From positions 1-48,914 of the forward strand of contig JAFQDM010000020.1 of the NCBI GenBank assembly GCA_017416065.1: a stretch of DNA of 48,914 bases, written 5' to 3'. Under the pieces are notes generated by a model. It did no database searches. It was not told the origin of the DNA and worked only from the letters and a program-made list of their open reading frames with translations. This document shows, in pieces, positions 40,001-48,914 of this stretch; the stretch's first letter is position 1, and every line of letters starts with the position of its first letter. This DNA is from Ruminococcus sp. Lineage in GTDB: Bacteria; Bacillota; Clostridia; Oscillospirales; Acutalibacteraceae. The translations under genes were made by a program, and so were the position numbers.

Positions 40001-40852
40001 ATGAAAGTTGCAATTATCCCCAATGCCGACAAACCCGAGGCTGTCTCCTGCGCTGTAAATATTGCACAGTTTCTGCATAGTGAAGGTGCAGAGGTTATTC
40101 TCCCTTCGTGGATAGCATTTGAAGATATAAACGATAATTATATATATTCCCATACATACGAGTCCATCTTTGCAGATTGTGACTGTGCAGTGACCGTGGG
40201 CGGCGACGGAACCATTATCCACAATGCCCGCTTTGCGGCTGCAGCAGGAAAGCCTATCATTGGTGTTAACTTGGGCAGACTGGGCTACGTTGCAGAGCTC
40301 GAGCCCTCAGAGATCAATATGCTGTCTAAGCTGATTTCAGGAGGGTATGCAATCAGAGAACGAATGATGCTGGACGTAACCGTTGTGCACAAAGACGGCA
40401 AAAGCGAATCCTACCTTGCGGTCAACGATGCGGTGATCTCTCGTGGGTCATTATCCTGCATAATAGACCTTGATGTGTATGCTCAGGAGGAAAAGATCTG
40501 CAACTACCGTGCAGACGGACTTTTATTCTCTACTCCCACAGGTTCTACCGCCTATGCGCTTTCAGCAGGCGGACCTGTAATTGATCCATATCTTAGCCTT
40601 ATTGAGCTTACCCCCGTGTGTCCTCATTCCTTAACTGCCCGAACAGTTGTATTTGCAGAGGATACGGTGCTTTCTGTCAGATGCAATACCCCGGACGTAA
40701 CCTACCTTACTGTAGACGGTCAGGTTTCCGTGAAGCTTGAATCAGACGACGTGGTAAGAGTCAGCAAATCAGAGCACAAGCTTCCGGTGATAGTGCTCAA
40801 ATCTAAGAATTTCTACAAAGTGGCGGGCGAAAAATTAACCGACCCCCATTGA
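40001..40852 (+). CDS. nadK: NAD kinase
   Basis: 283 residues, start two bases after the TlyA stop with AAGGAGG inside the preceding gene. The GGDGT signature is at 67-71, with the downstream NLGRLGYVAE and SADGLLFSTPTGSTAYALSAGGPV-like block (here ADGLLFSTPTGSTAYA). It phosphorylates NAD to NADP, matching the NADP-dependent icd in this window. Confidence 0.96.
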   Translation: MKVAIIPNADKPEAVSCAVNIAQFLHSEGAEVILPSWIAFEDINDNYIYSHTYESIFADCDCAVTVGGDGTIIHNARFAAAAGKPIIGVNLGRLGYVAELEPSEINMLSKLISGGYAIRERMMLDVTVVHKDGKSESYLAVNDAVISRGSLSCIIDLDVYAQEEKICNYRADGLLFSTPTGSTAYALSAGGPVIDPYLSLIELTPVCPHSLTARTVVFAEDTVLSVRCNTPDVTYLTVDGQVSVKLESDDVVRVSKSEHKLPVIVLKSKNFYKVAGEKLTDPH

Positions 40853-40869
40853 TAACAGAAGGTGAAAGT

Positions 40870-41319
40870 ATGAAACTTAACAGACATGCTAAAATTCTTG
40901 AACTTATAAAGCAATATCCCATAACTACCCAGGAGGAGCTTCTTCTCAGGCTTGAAGAAGAGGGTTACAGCGTAACCCAGTCAACGGTCTCAAGGGATAT
41001 CAAGACCCTTCGTCTTCAGAAATCCCACGGCTTAGACGGAAAATACAGATATTCAGCCCCTACGGGAATTCAGCCGGATGTTAAGAACGGATTCACGGGA
41101 ATCCTCTCAGGTTCCGTTGTTTCTGTGGATCTTGCTCAGAATATTGTAGTTGTCAAGACCTTCAGCGGTATGGCTTCTGCTGCCTGTGCCGCCATAGATT
41201 CTATGAACCTCTCACAGGTAGTGGGCTCTCTTGCAGGTGACGATACGATCTTCATCGCTTGCACGGATAACCAATCTGCAAGCGGTCTCAGAGATTCGCT
41301 AAAGGATTACATTGTATAA
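40870..41319 (+). CDS. argR: Arginine repressor ArgR/AhrC
   Basis: 149 residues from ATG 40870 after AAGGTGA. The winged helix contains EEEGYSVTQSTVSRDIKTLRL, and the C-terminal hexamerisation and arginine-binding domain contains VVKTFSGMASAACAAIDSM and GDDTIFIAC. It regulates arginine metabolism. Confidence 0.95.
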   Translation: MKLNRHAKILELIKQYPITTQEELLLRLEEEGYSVTQSTVSRDIKTLRLQKSHGLDGKYRYSAPTGIQPDVKNGFTGILSGSVVSVDLAQNIVVVKTFSGMASAACAAIDSMNLSQVVGSLAGDDTIFIACTDNQSASGLRDSLKDYIV

Positions 41320-41356
41320 AAGAAAATAACTAAACTTACGAAATGTCGGATAAATT

Positions 41357-43021
41357 ATGCTAACTAATCTTTACATAGAGAACATTGCAGTTATCGAAAA
41401 AACAAATATTGAATTCACCAAAGGCCTCAACGTTCTCACAGGTGAAACAGGTGCAGGTAAGAGTATAATAATTGATGCCATCTCGGCTGTCCTGGGCAGG
41501 AGAACCTCCCGTGAGCTTGTCCGCACAGGAGCCCAGTCTGCATTTGTCAGCGCCACATTTTGTCAAATAGGCAAGGCGGCCCTTGAGGTTCTCACTCAGC
41601 TTGGCTTTACTCTTGAGGATGATCAGCTTATTATCGAAAGGGAGTTTACTCTTTCAGGTAAGAATAATTGCCGTATCAACGGCAGACCTGCGGCTGTTTC
41701 TGTTTTGCGCGAGGTGGGCCGATATCTTATCAATATTCACGGCCAGCACGAGAGCTACGAGCTTATGTCTCCCGATCTGCATATTGGCTACATAGACGCC
41801 TTGGGAAATCTTTCACCCTTGCTCCAAAAGTACAAAGCGCAGTATGCCGAGTATAAGGAGATAAGCCGTGTTTTATCACAGAAGCAAAGTGATGATAAAG
41901 ACAGAGCAAGGCGTGCAGATCTGCTCAGATTTCAGATAGAAGAGATAGAGTCCTCAGAACTTGTTTTGGGCGAATCAGAAGCTCTTGCAGAGGAAAGGAC
42001 ACTTCTTTCCAACTCTCAGCATCTTCGCGAGCTTTTCAGCACGGCACTTTTTTATCTGAATCCTGAAAACGGAGAGTTTCAGGGAGGCTTGAGCCTTGTA
42101 GGTGAAAGCGCAGATTCTATGGACTCTGCGGCAAATCTGATTCCATCCCTTCACAGCCTTTCAGAGAGGCTTCGCAGTTGCTACTACGAGCTTGAGGATA
42201 TTTCCTACGAGGTAGCCAAAGAGGCAGATGATCTGGAGGATGATCCCGCAAGGCTTGAAGAGATCGAGCAGCGCCTTGATCTTATAAATAAACTTATGAA
42301 AAAGTACGGAGATACAGAGGAGGAGATCCTTCAGTATCTCGAAGATATAAAGCAGGAGCTTTCTGCTATAGAGCGCTTTGAAGAAGACAGAGACAAGCTT
42401 TACCTGGAGCAGCAGGAATTACTTTCAAGTTGCACAAAGCTTGCAGAAGATATTTCCCGCAGAAGGGCAGAGGTCTCTGCCAGATTCTCAGAGGAGGTTT
42501 CTGAGCAGATGAAGCTTCTCGATATGCCCAGTGCCGTCGTGGAGGTTTCTCAGAAGCCGGTGCCTCTTGGCGAAAACGGAGCAGACGACATAGAATTCCT
42601 TGTCTCTACCAACGCAGGCGAGCCCGTCAAGCCTGTTGCCAAGGTTGCATCAGGCGGCGAGCTTTCCAGAATGATGCTTGCCATTAAGAATGTTCTTTCA
42701 GGCAGTGACCCCACAGACACCTTGATATTTGACGAGGTTGACACAGGTATCTCAGGCTCCGCAGCGCGCAGAGTAGGTGATGCTCTTAAACGTGTAAGTG
42801 CAGAAACCCAATCTTTATGTGTCACTCACTTACCGCAGATTGCGGCTCTTGCAGACTCCCATTATCTTATCTCTAAATCTGAGCTTGATGGCAGAACCTA
42901 TACCCAGGTCAGCCTGCTTGATACTCAAGGCAGGGTAGAGGAGCTTGCAAGGATCATAGGCGGAGTTGAGGTTGGTAATGCGGCATTTGACTACGCACGC
43001 GAGCTGCTTGGAATCAAATAA
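41357..43021 (+). CDS. recN: DNA repair protein RecN
   Basis: 554 residues. Walker A GETGAGKS (29-36), coiled-coil middle with INIHGQHESYEL zinc-hook-like hinge region, signature KVASGGELSRMMLA and Walker B DTLIFDEVDTGISG. SMC-like ATPase for double-strand break repair. The ATG 41357 has a weak ribosome site (GGAT). Confidence 0.96.
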   Translation: MLTNLYIENIAVIEKTNIEFTKGLNVLTGETGAGKSIIIDAISAVLGRRTSRELVRTGAQSAFVSATFCQIGKAALEVLTQLGFTLEDDQLIIEREFTLSGKNNCRINGRPAAVSVLREVGRYLINIHGQHESYELMSPDLHIGYIDALGNLSPLLQKYKAQYAEYKEISRVLSQKQSDDKDRARRADLLRFQIEEIESSELVLGESEALAEERTLLSNSQHLRELFSTALFYLNPENGEFQGGLSLVGESADSMDSAANLIPSLHSLSERLRSCYYELEDISYEVAKEADDLEDDPARLEEIEQRLDLINKLMKKYGDTEEEILQYLEDIKQELSAIERFEEDRDKLYLEQQELLSSCTKLAEDISRRRAEVSARFSEEVSEQMKLLDMPSAVVEVSQKPVPLGENGADDIEFLVSTNAGEPVKPVAKVASGGELSRMMLAIKNVLSGSDPTDTLIFDEVDTGISGSAARRVGDALKRVSAETQSLCVTHLPQIAALADSHYLISKSELDGRTYTQVSLLDTQGRVEELARIIGGVEVGNAAFDYARELLGIK

Positions 43022-43046
43022 CCTAATTAACTAATTGGAGTAAATT

Positions 43047-45086
43047 ATGAGAAAATGGACAGTTTCACAACTTGATAAAGCACAGGCGCTTTCTGTGAGC
43101 GAGAGTATGGGGATTCCCATGCTCCTGTCTGTTTTGCTCAATATCCGAGGATACACCACACAGGAAGAAATAACTGAATTTCTCTCAGAAGAGCCAAAGT
43201 TCTGCGATCCTTTTCTTCTCAAAGATATGGACAAGGCTGTAGACAGGATCAAGAGAGCAATTGAAGAAAGAGAGAAGATCTGTGTTTACGGCGACTATGA
43301 TGCAGACGGAGTAACCGCCACATCCCTTCTTTTTTCTTACCTTGAATCCGTTGGCGCAGATGTCATGTACTACATTCCCTCCAGAGCAGAGGAAGGCTAC
43401 GGAATGAACCACGAGGCAATCAGACAGTTGTCAGAATGCGGTGTAAAGCTTATCGTTACGGTTGATAACGGAATTTCTGCCGTGGATGAGATCGCCTATG
43501 CAACTTCCCTGGGGATAGATACCGTGGTTACTGACCATCACACCGTACCTGATGTGATTCCCCGTGCTGTTGCAGTTGTAGATCCCCATCAGCAGGATTG
43601 CCAAAGTCCCTTCAAGGAACTTTCAGGTGTAGGTGTGGCTCTCAAGCTTGTGATGGCAATAGAGGGAGAGTATTGCGACCTTACCTCAATCCTCGAGAAT
43701 TTTGCCGATTTAGCTGCACTGGGTACCATTGGCGATGTGGTAAGCCTTACAAGCGAGAATCGCTCTATTGTCCGTGAGGGCATCAAGTATATTCAGAATA
43801 CAGAGCGTGTTGGCGTAAAGGCGCTCCTTTCTCTTGCAGGCTACGAAGACAAGCCCGTCAGCGCAGGCACCCTTGCTTATACGGTCGTTCCCAGAATCAA
43901 CGCCGTTGGCAGGCTGGGTCTCTCCACAAAGAGTGTGGAGCTTCTTCTGACAGAAGACCCACAGCAAGCTTTTGCTCTTGCACAGGAGTTATCCGATGAT
44001 AATTCCACCCGCCAGCAGATAGAAAGGGATATTTTAGCCGAAATTGAAGAAAGAATAATTAATGACCCTGCCCTCACAATGCAGAGTATAATAATAATAG
44101 ACGGAGATAACTGGCATCAGGGCGTGATCGGTATTGTTGCCGCAAGGGTAAAGAGTGCCTTTGGCAAGCCCTGCATCATCATTTCCCGTGAGGGAGATAC
44201 CGCCAGAGGCTCAGGCAGGTCTGTGGCAGGCTTCTCCCTTTCAGATGCAATCACATATTGCAGCGACCTCCTCACTCATTTTGGCGGTCATCCAATGGCT
44301 GTGGGCTTCTCTTTGGATAGTATTGATATTGATGTGTTCAAAGAAGCTATGTACGAGTATGCAGACAATATAGAAGAAATGCCCCTGCCCGAGATCAATC
44401 TTGATTGCAAGTTGAATCCCTCACTTCTGGATATTTCTCTGTTAGACAGCATCAGCGCATTGGAGCCCTTTGGTGCAGGCAATCCTTCGCCTTTATTCGG
44501 ACTTTACAATATGCGTATTGATGATATCAAGGAGCTTTCAGCAGGCAAGCACCGCAAGCTCACCGTGTCCCGGGATAAATCCATAGTAACGGCAATGTGC
44601 TTCAATACAGACACAACCGGATTTTCCTACAAGGTTGGAGACACCGTTGACCTGGCAGTTGCTCTTGATAAAAATTTCTATGCAGGCAATGTTTACTTGT
44701 CCGTGATAGTTAAGGATATTAAATTCAGCAGTGTAGACACAGAGGCACAGCTTATTTCAGAGAGAATATTTGAGAGATTCTCCACAGGCAGAAGCATTCG
44801 TGCAGTTGATGCACGGACGATTTTGCCCGTAAGAGACGATTTCTCTGTTGTTTATCGCTATCTTCGAGAGAATAACGGTTACATTGGCAGTGTGGATATG
44901 CTCTGCGTCAGGCTTTCAATTCCATTGGGTAAGCTCAGAGTTATCCTGACCGCTATGTGTGAGCTTGGTCTTATTGATATCAGGGAAGGTATGACCAAAG
45001 CTCAGATTTCTCTGTGTCAGGTTTCAGGTAAGGTAGACCTTGACTCAGCTCCTGTGATTCAGGAATTAAAAGAGGTGTGTTTATGA
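43047..45086 (+). CDS. recJ: Single-strand exonuclease RecJ
   Basis: 679 residues. DHH phosphoesterase motifs GDYDADGVTAT (82-92), VTVDNGI, VTDHHTVPD, PHQQDC, and the DHHA1 region with GSGRSVAGFSLSDAI and FGGHPMAVGFSL. The C-terminal region is longer than the minimal enzyme. Acts with RecN, in the adjacent gene, in repair of DNA ends. The stop overlaps relA in ATGA. Confidence 0.95.
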   Translation: MRKWTVSQLDKAQALSVSESMGIPMLLSVLLNIRGYTTQEEITEFLSEEPKFCDPFLLKDMDKAVDRIKRAIEEREKICVYGDYDADGVTATSLLFSYLESVGADVMYYIPSRAEEGYGMNHEAIRQLSECGVKLIVTVDNGISAVDEIAYATSLGIDTVVTDHHTVPDVIPRAVAVVDPHQQDCQSPFKELSGVGVALKLVMAIEGEYCDLTSILENFADLAALGTIGDVVSLTSENRSIVREGIKYIQNTERVGVKALLSLAGYEDKPVSAGTLAYTVVPRINAVGRLGLSTKSVELLLTEDPQQAFALAQELSDDNSTRQQIERDILAEIEERIINDPALTMQSIIIIDGDNWHQGVIGIVAARVKSAFGKPCIIISREGDTARGSGRSVAGFSLSDAITYCSDLLTHFGGHPMAVGFSLDSIDIDVFKEAMYEYADNIEEMPLPEINLDCKLNPSLLDISLLDSISALEPFGAGNPSPLFGLYNMRIDDIKELSAGKHRKLTVSRDKSIVTAMCFNTDTTGFSYKVGDTVDLAVALDKNFYAGNVYLSVIVKDIKFSSVDTEAQLISERIFERFSTGRSIRAVDARTILPVRDDFSVVYRYLRENNGYIGSVDMLCVRLSIPLGKLRVILTAMCELGLIDIREGMTKAQISLCQVSGKVDLDSAPVIQELKEVCL

Positions 45087-47290
45087 GTATGGAAAATAAA
45101 TGTGTGGATATGACTCATTATAATGACTACGATAAGCTCAAGGAGCTAATGAGCAAAAGCGGATATAAGTTTGACTTTGAACGTATAGACAAGGCTTATA
45201 ACTTTGCCCTCAATGCCCACAAGGATCAGCGCAGAGTTTCAGGACTTCCGTATATTCTCCACCCCACGTCAGTAGCCTGCATCCTTGTAGGCCTTGGAAT
45301 GGATACGGACTCCATAATTGCGGCTCTTCTTCACGACGTTGTAGAGGACACAGAGTACACCCTTGAGGACGTTACCAAGCTTTTTGGTGCAGATATTGCT
45401 TTGCTTATTGACGGACTCACAAAGCTGTCAAAGATCAAGTACAGCAACCGTGAGGAGCAGCAGGCAGAGAACCTTCGCAAGATGCTTATTGCTATGAGTA
45501 ACGATATCCGAGTTATCATCATCAAGCTTGCAGACCGCCTTCACAATATGCGTACTATAGAGTGTATGCAGGAGCAGAAGCGCCGAGACAAAGCTCTGGA
45601 GAATATGGAGGTCTATGCTCCCATAGCTCACCGCCTTGGTATCACAGCGGTTAAAGAAGAGATGGAGGACCTTTCTCTGCGTTATCTTGACCCTGTAGGC
45701 TATGCAGAGATTGAGGAAGAGCTCAATAACACAGCTCACGACAGAGAGGAGTTCATTGCATCTCTTAAGGAAGAAATCCTTGAGAGAAGTAAGGATACCG
45801 TTCCCAATATGTCCATCAAGGGCCGAGTTAAAAGCATCCACAGCATCTATCGCAAGACATTTATGAAGGGCAAGACCATGGATGAGATATACGACATATT
45901 TGCTGTTCGTGTAATCGTGGATTCCGTTATAGATTGTTACAACGTTTTGGGTATTATCCACGATATTTACAAGCCCATACCCAATCGCTTCAAAGATTAT
46001 ATAAGTACCCCCAAGCCCAATATGTATCAGTCACTCCATACCACGGTCATCAACCACAGGGGTATTCCCTTTGAGGTTCAGATCCGTACCTGGGATATGC
46101 ACCATACCGCCGAGTACGGAATTGCCGCACATTGGAAGTACAAAGCAGGGGTTGGCGGCAAAAACGGAGACAGCCTTGACGAGCATCTAAGCTGGGTCAG
46201 AAAGATGCTGGATATTCAGAAGGAAGCAGTTGATGCAACGGATATTGTCAGCACCATCAAAACAGACCTGAATCCCAACGAGGTATTCGTCTTTACTCCC
46301 AAGGGAGACGTAATCAACCTTCCTGCAGGCTCAACGGTTATCGACCTGGCATATACCATCCATTCCGCAGTAGGCAACAGTATGATAGGTGCCAAGGTTG
46401 ACAGAAGGATCGTTCCCATTGATTATCAGCTCAAAACAGGAGAGATAGTTGAGATCCTTACTCAGAAGGATGCTCAGGGACCCAAGCGTGATTGGCTCAA
46501 GATAGTCAAGACCTCAGAAGCAAGAAGTAAGATTCGCTCCTGGTTCAAAAAAGAACGCAGAGAAGAGAACATCACAGAAGGTCAGGCAGAGTTTGAGCGT
46601 GAGCTTCGCAAATACGGAATCAACATCCCCGAGGATGAACTCGAAGAATTCCTTTCAAAGGTCAACCTCAAAATTCAGGTCAATAATCTTCAGGATTTCT
46701 ACGCTGCCATTGGCTACGGCGGCATCCATCTCTGGAAGATCATGCCCCGCATCCGCGAGCTTTATCAGAAGATGTACGGCAAGCAAGCGGCAGAAGCTGT
46801 ACCTGTAAAGCCTGTAGAGCAGAACGTGCGCAAAAAGGTAGGCTCAGGAGTTATCGTTGAGGGTATGGATGATGTACTCATCAAGTTCTCCCGATGCTGC
46901 AACCCTGTCCCCGGTGATGAGATAATCGGCTTTATTACCCGTGGCTACGGAGTGTCTATCCACAAGTGCGGATGCACAAACGTACCCGAGGATATCAGCA
47001 AAGCCGAGGAGCCCAAGCGTTGGGTCAATGCACATTGGCAGCAAAGCGTCAAAGAGGTATTCCAGACAAGTCTGGAGATTATAGGTATGGACAGAACAGG
47101 CTTCCTTGCGGATGTTTCAAATCAGCTTTCTGCTCTGCATATTATGATCCGATCTCTAAACTGTCGCGAGCTCCCCGACGGTATGGCAATCATCAATGTA
47201 ACTATTGACGTTGTGGATACAGGTCATCTGAAGAGTATCATTGCTCGTCTTTCAGGTATAAGCGGCATAACCTCTATTTCAAGAAAATAA
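45083..47290 (+). CDS. relA: Bifunctional (p)ppGpp synthetase/hydrolase (RSH)
   Basis: 735 residues from ATG 45083, 5 bases after AGAGGTG. The HD hydrolase domain has LPYILHPTSVA and LLHDVVEDT, so hydrolysis looks intact. The synthetase domain has RFKDYISTPKPNMYQSLHT and FEVQIRTWDMHHTAEYGIAAHWKYK. TGS, helical, Cys-rich (CCNPVPGDEIIGFITRGYGVSIHKCGC) and ACT domains follow. It makes and degrades the alarmone in the stringent response. Confidence 0.96.
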   Translation: MSMENKCVDMTHYNDYDKLKELMSKSGYKFDFERIDKAYNFALNAHKDQRRVSGLPYILHPTSVACILVGLGMDTDSIIAALLHDVVEDTEYTLEDVTKLFGADIALLIDGLTKLSKIKYSNREEQQAENLRKMLIAMSNDIRVIIIKLADRLHNMRTIECMQEQKRRDKALENMEVYAPIAHRLGITAVKEEMEDLSLRYLDPVGYAEIEEELNNTAHDREEFIASLKEEILERSKDTVPNMSIKGRVKSIHSIYRKTFMKGKTMDEIYDIFAVRVIVDSVIDCYNVLGIIHDIYKPIPNRFKDYISTPKPNMYQSLHTTVINHRGIPFEVQIRTWDMHHTAEYGIAAHWKYKAGVGGKNGDSLDEHLSWVRKMLDIQKEAVDATDIVSTIKTDLNPNEVFVFTPKGDVINLPAGSTVIDLAYTIHSAVGNSMIGAKVDRRIVPIDYQLKTGEIVEILTQKDAQGPKRDWLKIVKTSEARSKIRSWFKKERREENITEGQAEFERELRKYGINIPEDELEEFLSKVNLKIQVNNLQDFYAAIGYGGIHLWKIMPRIRELYQKMYGKQAAEAVPVKPVEQNVRKKVGSGVIVEGMDDVLIKFSRCCNPVPGDEIIGFITRGYGVSIHKCGCTNVPEDISKAEEPKRWVNAHWQQSVKEVFQTSLEIIGMDRTGFLADVSNQLSALHIMIRSLNCRELPDGMAIINVTIDVVDTGHLKSIIARLSGISGITSISRK

Positions 47291-47311
47291 GAATCAAGGT
47301 AGATAAAATAT

Positions 47312-47767
47312 ATGAAAGCAGTAATCCAGCGTGTCAGCAGAGCAACTGTTTCTGTTGACGGCAATATTATAGGCAAAACAGACACGGGATTTCTTATCCT
47401 TTTAGGAGTAGAAAAGGCAGACGATGAAGTAGAGGCAAGGGTACTTGCCTTAAAGATCGCATCCTTGCGTGTTTTTTGCGATGAAAACGATAAAATGAAT
47501 CTTTCCCTGCAGGATATAGGCGGAGGCGTGCTGGTAATCTCCAATTTCACTCTGTGTGCAGATTGCAGAAAGGGCAGAAGACCCAGCTTTGACAATGCCG
47601 CAAGGCCCGATACCGCCTTGCCTCTTTATGAATATTTCTGCAAATGTATGAGAGAGGCAGGGGTTTCTTCAGTTGAGCAGGGGGAGTTTGGTGCAGATAT
47701 GAAGGTAGACCTTATCAACGACGGCCCCGTAACCCTTATTATTGACTCAAAGGAGCTTTCAAGATGA
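47312..47767 (+). CDS. dtd: D-aminoacyl-tRNA deacylase
   Basis: 151 residues. [17 protein letters not shown] start, [17 protein letters not shown] and the C-terminal [10 protein letters not shown] are the DTD signatures. It clears D-amino acids and glycine from mischarged tRNAs. It follows relA, its usual partner in Firmicutes, and overlaps the next gene in ATGA. Confidence 0.96.
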   Translation: MKAVIQRVSRATVSVDGNIIGKTDTGFLILLGVEKADDEVEARVLALKIASLRVFCDENDKMNLSLQDIGGGVLVISNFTLCADCRKGRRPSFDNAARPDTALPLYEYFCKCMREAGVSSVEQGEFGADMKVDLINDGPVTLIIDSKELSR

Positions 47768-48390
47768 TAGATGTAAAGGTGTTCAAGGTTGGAGTTTTAG
47801 CTACGAATTCCTATCTTATTACAGATAGTGAAACAGGTAAAGCGGCGGTAATCGACCCCGGCTTTGCAGATAAAAGGCTCACAGCCGCACTTGAAGAGTT
47901 GGAAGATGGAGCGTTAGAGTATATACTGCTGACCCACGGACATTTTGACCATATAGGTGCGGTTTCCGAATATGCAGCAAGGTTTGGTGCCAAGGTCGTG
48001 ATTTCTGCCTTGGATGCTCCCTTTCTTTCAGACAATTCCCTCAATCTCTCGGGCAGGCTTTTCAGAGGGATAGAGCCTATGCAAGCAGACGTAACGCTTA
48101 ACGATAACGATACCGTGTCCTTGGGCAGCACAACCCTCAGATTCATACTCACTCCCGGTCATACCTGCGGAAGCGGATGCTATGTAAGCGAAGAGGACAG
48201 GATCATCTTTTCAGGCGACACCCTGTTTTATCGTTCAGTAGGCAGAACCGACTTTGCAACAAGCGATCCTGAGGCAATGCTTTCATCCTTGCATAAGCTT
48301 ATGAGCTTGCAGGGAGATTATCGCGTACTGCCTGGCCACGATATAGAGACCTCAATTTCAGAGGAAAGAATGTATAACCCCTACTTATAA
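47764..48390 (+). CDS. Metallo-beta-lactamase-fold hydrolase (YqgX/glyoxalase II-like)
   Basis: 208 residues. The THGHFDHIG motif carries the zinc ligands, with [12 protein letters not shown] and [15 protein letters not shown] as further metal-site segments and a C-terminal LPGHD. It resembles the YqgX/GloB-like family found after dtd in clostridia. A thioesterase such as hydroxyacylglutathione- or S-lactoyl-hydrolase is possible; the true substrate is not evident. Confidence 0.9.
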   Translation: MIDVKVFKVGVLATNSYLITDSETGKAAVIDPGFADKRLTAALEELEDGALEYILLTHGHFDHIGAVSEYAARFGAKVVISALDAPFLSDNSLNLSGRLFRGIEPMQADVTLNDNDTVSLGSTTLRFILTPGHTCGSGCYVSEEDRIIFSGDTLFYRSVGRTDFATSDPEAMLSSLHKLMSLQGDYRVLPGHDIETSISEERMYNPYL

Positions 48391-48412
48391 TAAAAGGATA
48401 ATTATTATTGCT

Positions 48413-48914
48413 ATGAATTTATATACCATAAATCATAAATTCCACTATGAGCTTGAAAATCTCACAAGGGCTTTTTTCCCGAATGAGAAGATCAATGTTA
48501 TTCAATCAGACGTTGCTCCGATTGAGGTGGAATCTCCCTCTGTTATTTCATCTGCGGCTCAGGAGCTTTCCGTAACTCTTTTCATAGATGAATTCAATAA
48601 AAAACTCTGTCTCCCTGCAGGCAATCAGGACGATGAGCTGGAGATGGCAACTTTGCTCTATAAGCTCCTCAGCGAATATACGGGCATTTCTCTTTCCTGG
48701 GGGCTTCTCACAGGCGTGCGTCCCATCAAGCTTTTGCGCAGACTTAAGGAGGAGATGGGGGAGCAGAGGGCAAAGGACTATTTTTCAGATTCTTTACTTG
48801 TAAGCAAAGAAAAGCTTCAGCTTGCTTCGGTTACCTGTGTCAACGAGCAGAAGATTCTCGATATGTCAAAGCCTGATTCCTTCAGTTTGTATATATCAAT
48901 TCCTTTTTGTCCCA
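48413..48914 (+). CDS. hemZ: HemZ-type radical SAM protein (partial, N-terminal part)
   Basis: 167 complete codons are visible before the window end. The ATG at 48413 has AAAAGGAT upstream, though with a long spacing. After an N-terminal domain specific to HemZ, the segment LTGVRPIKLLRR appears, and the last residues SLYISIPFCP begin the radical SAM motif IPFCPxxCxYC, which is cut by the window end. HemZ is a coproporphyrinogen dehydrogenase-like protein. A plain HemN/W starts directly with the SAM motif, so the long N-terminus supports HemZ. Confidence 0.88.
   Translation, partial: MNLYTINHKFHYELENLTRAFFPNEKINVIQSDVAPIEVESPSVISSAAQELSVTLFIDEFNKKLCLPAGNQDDELEMATLLYKLLSEYTGISLSWGLLTGVRPIKLLRRLKEEMGEQRAKDYFSDSLLVSKEKLQLASVTCVNEQKILDMSKPDSFSLYISIPFCP

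Overview
The window looks like a chromosomal segment of a spore-forming, anaerobic gut Clostridium-class bacterium, most likely a Ruminococcus-like member of the Oscillospirales. The signs are spore-coat assembly genes (spoVM, a sipL-like gene, spoIVA), two secreted proteins ending in type I dockerins (one with a starch-binding module, recalling the amylosome of Ruminococcus bromii), a Rex redox regulator, a sodium-pump decarboxylase pair, and Firmicutes housekeeping operons (hprK-murB-rapZ-whiA; xseB-ispA-dxs-tlyA-nadK-argR-recN-recJ-relA-dtd). No rRNA, tRNA, CRISPR array, transposon or prophage is visible. The species-level idea is inference from gene content only.

Region 1 (1-6260): the tail of an unrecognised gene, then a promoter and a tightly packed forward cluster. 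It holds a secreted leucine-rich-repeat protein with a dockerin, an HPr-kinase-like ATPase, a PqqD-like protein, an ABC exporter, a PF14907-type nucleotidyltransferase-like protein and a HAD-family protein. The middle genes are the accessory set seen around some lasso-peptide/RiPP clusters, but no precursor peptide, protease or macrocyclase is present. This is the best candidate for an unusual system.

Region 2 (6260-16000): a reverse operon aconitase-isocitrate dehydrogenase-rex, which makes 2-oxoglutarate and carries its likely redox regulator. Next come typA overlapping a DEDDh exonuclease with a zinc ribbon, a two-gene unit with a sigma region 4-like protein, a small Cys-rich protein divergent from a YlmD/PgeF-type gene, and an RluA-family pseudouridine synthase.

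Region 3 (16000-21700): sporulation and starch. A 47-residue membrane protein overlaps a 27-residue SpoVM homologue. A starch-binding dockerin protein follows, then a SipL-like DUF3794/LysM protein and SpoIVA. SpoVM, SpoIVA and SipL are partners at the forespore surface, so this is a coat-basement locus with an amylosome gene inside it.

Region 4 (21700-31400): oxaloacetate-decarboxylase-type gamma and beta subunits, a Wzz/BY-kinase pair, a MocR-type aspartate aminotransferase, a strongly divergent SecD/SecF-like pair, a zinc/manganese-type ABC transporter lacking a binding protein, and on the reverse strand a DUF421/DUF4363 pair.

Region 5 (31500-48914): about 17 kb of co-directional, closely spaced housekeeping genes from hprK to hemZ (cut by the window end). 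They cover carbon regulation, cell wall, isoprenoids, NADP, arginine control, DNA repair, the stringent response, D-aminoacyl-tRNA quality control and heme-type radical SAM chemistry. Apart from possible internal promoters I see no terminator in this block. No gene-free stretch exceeds about 250 bases.
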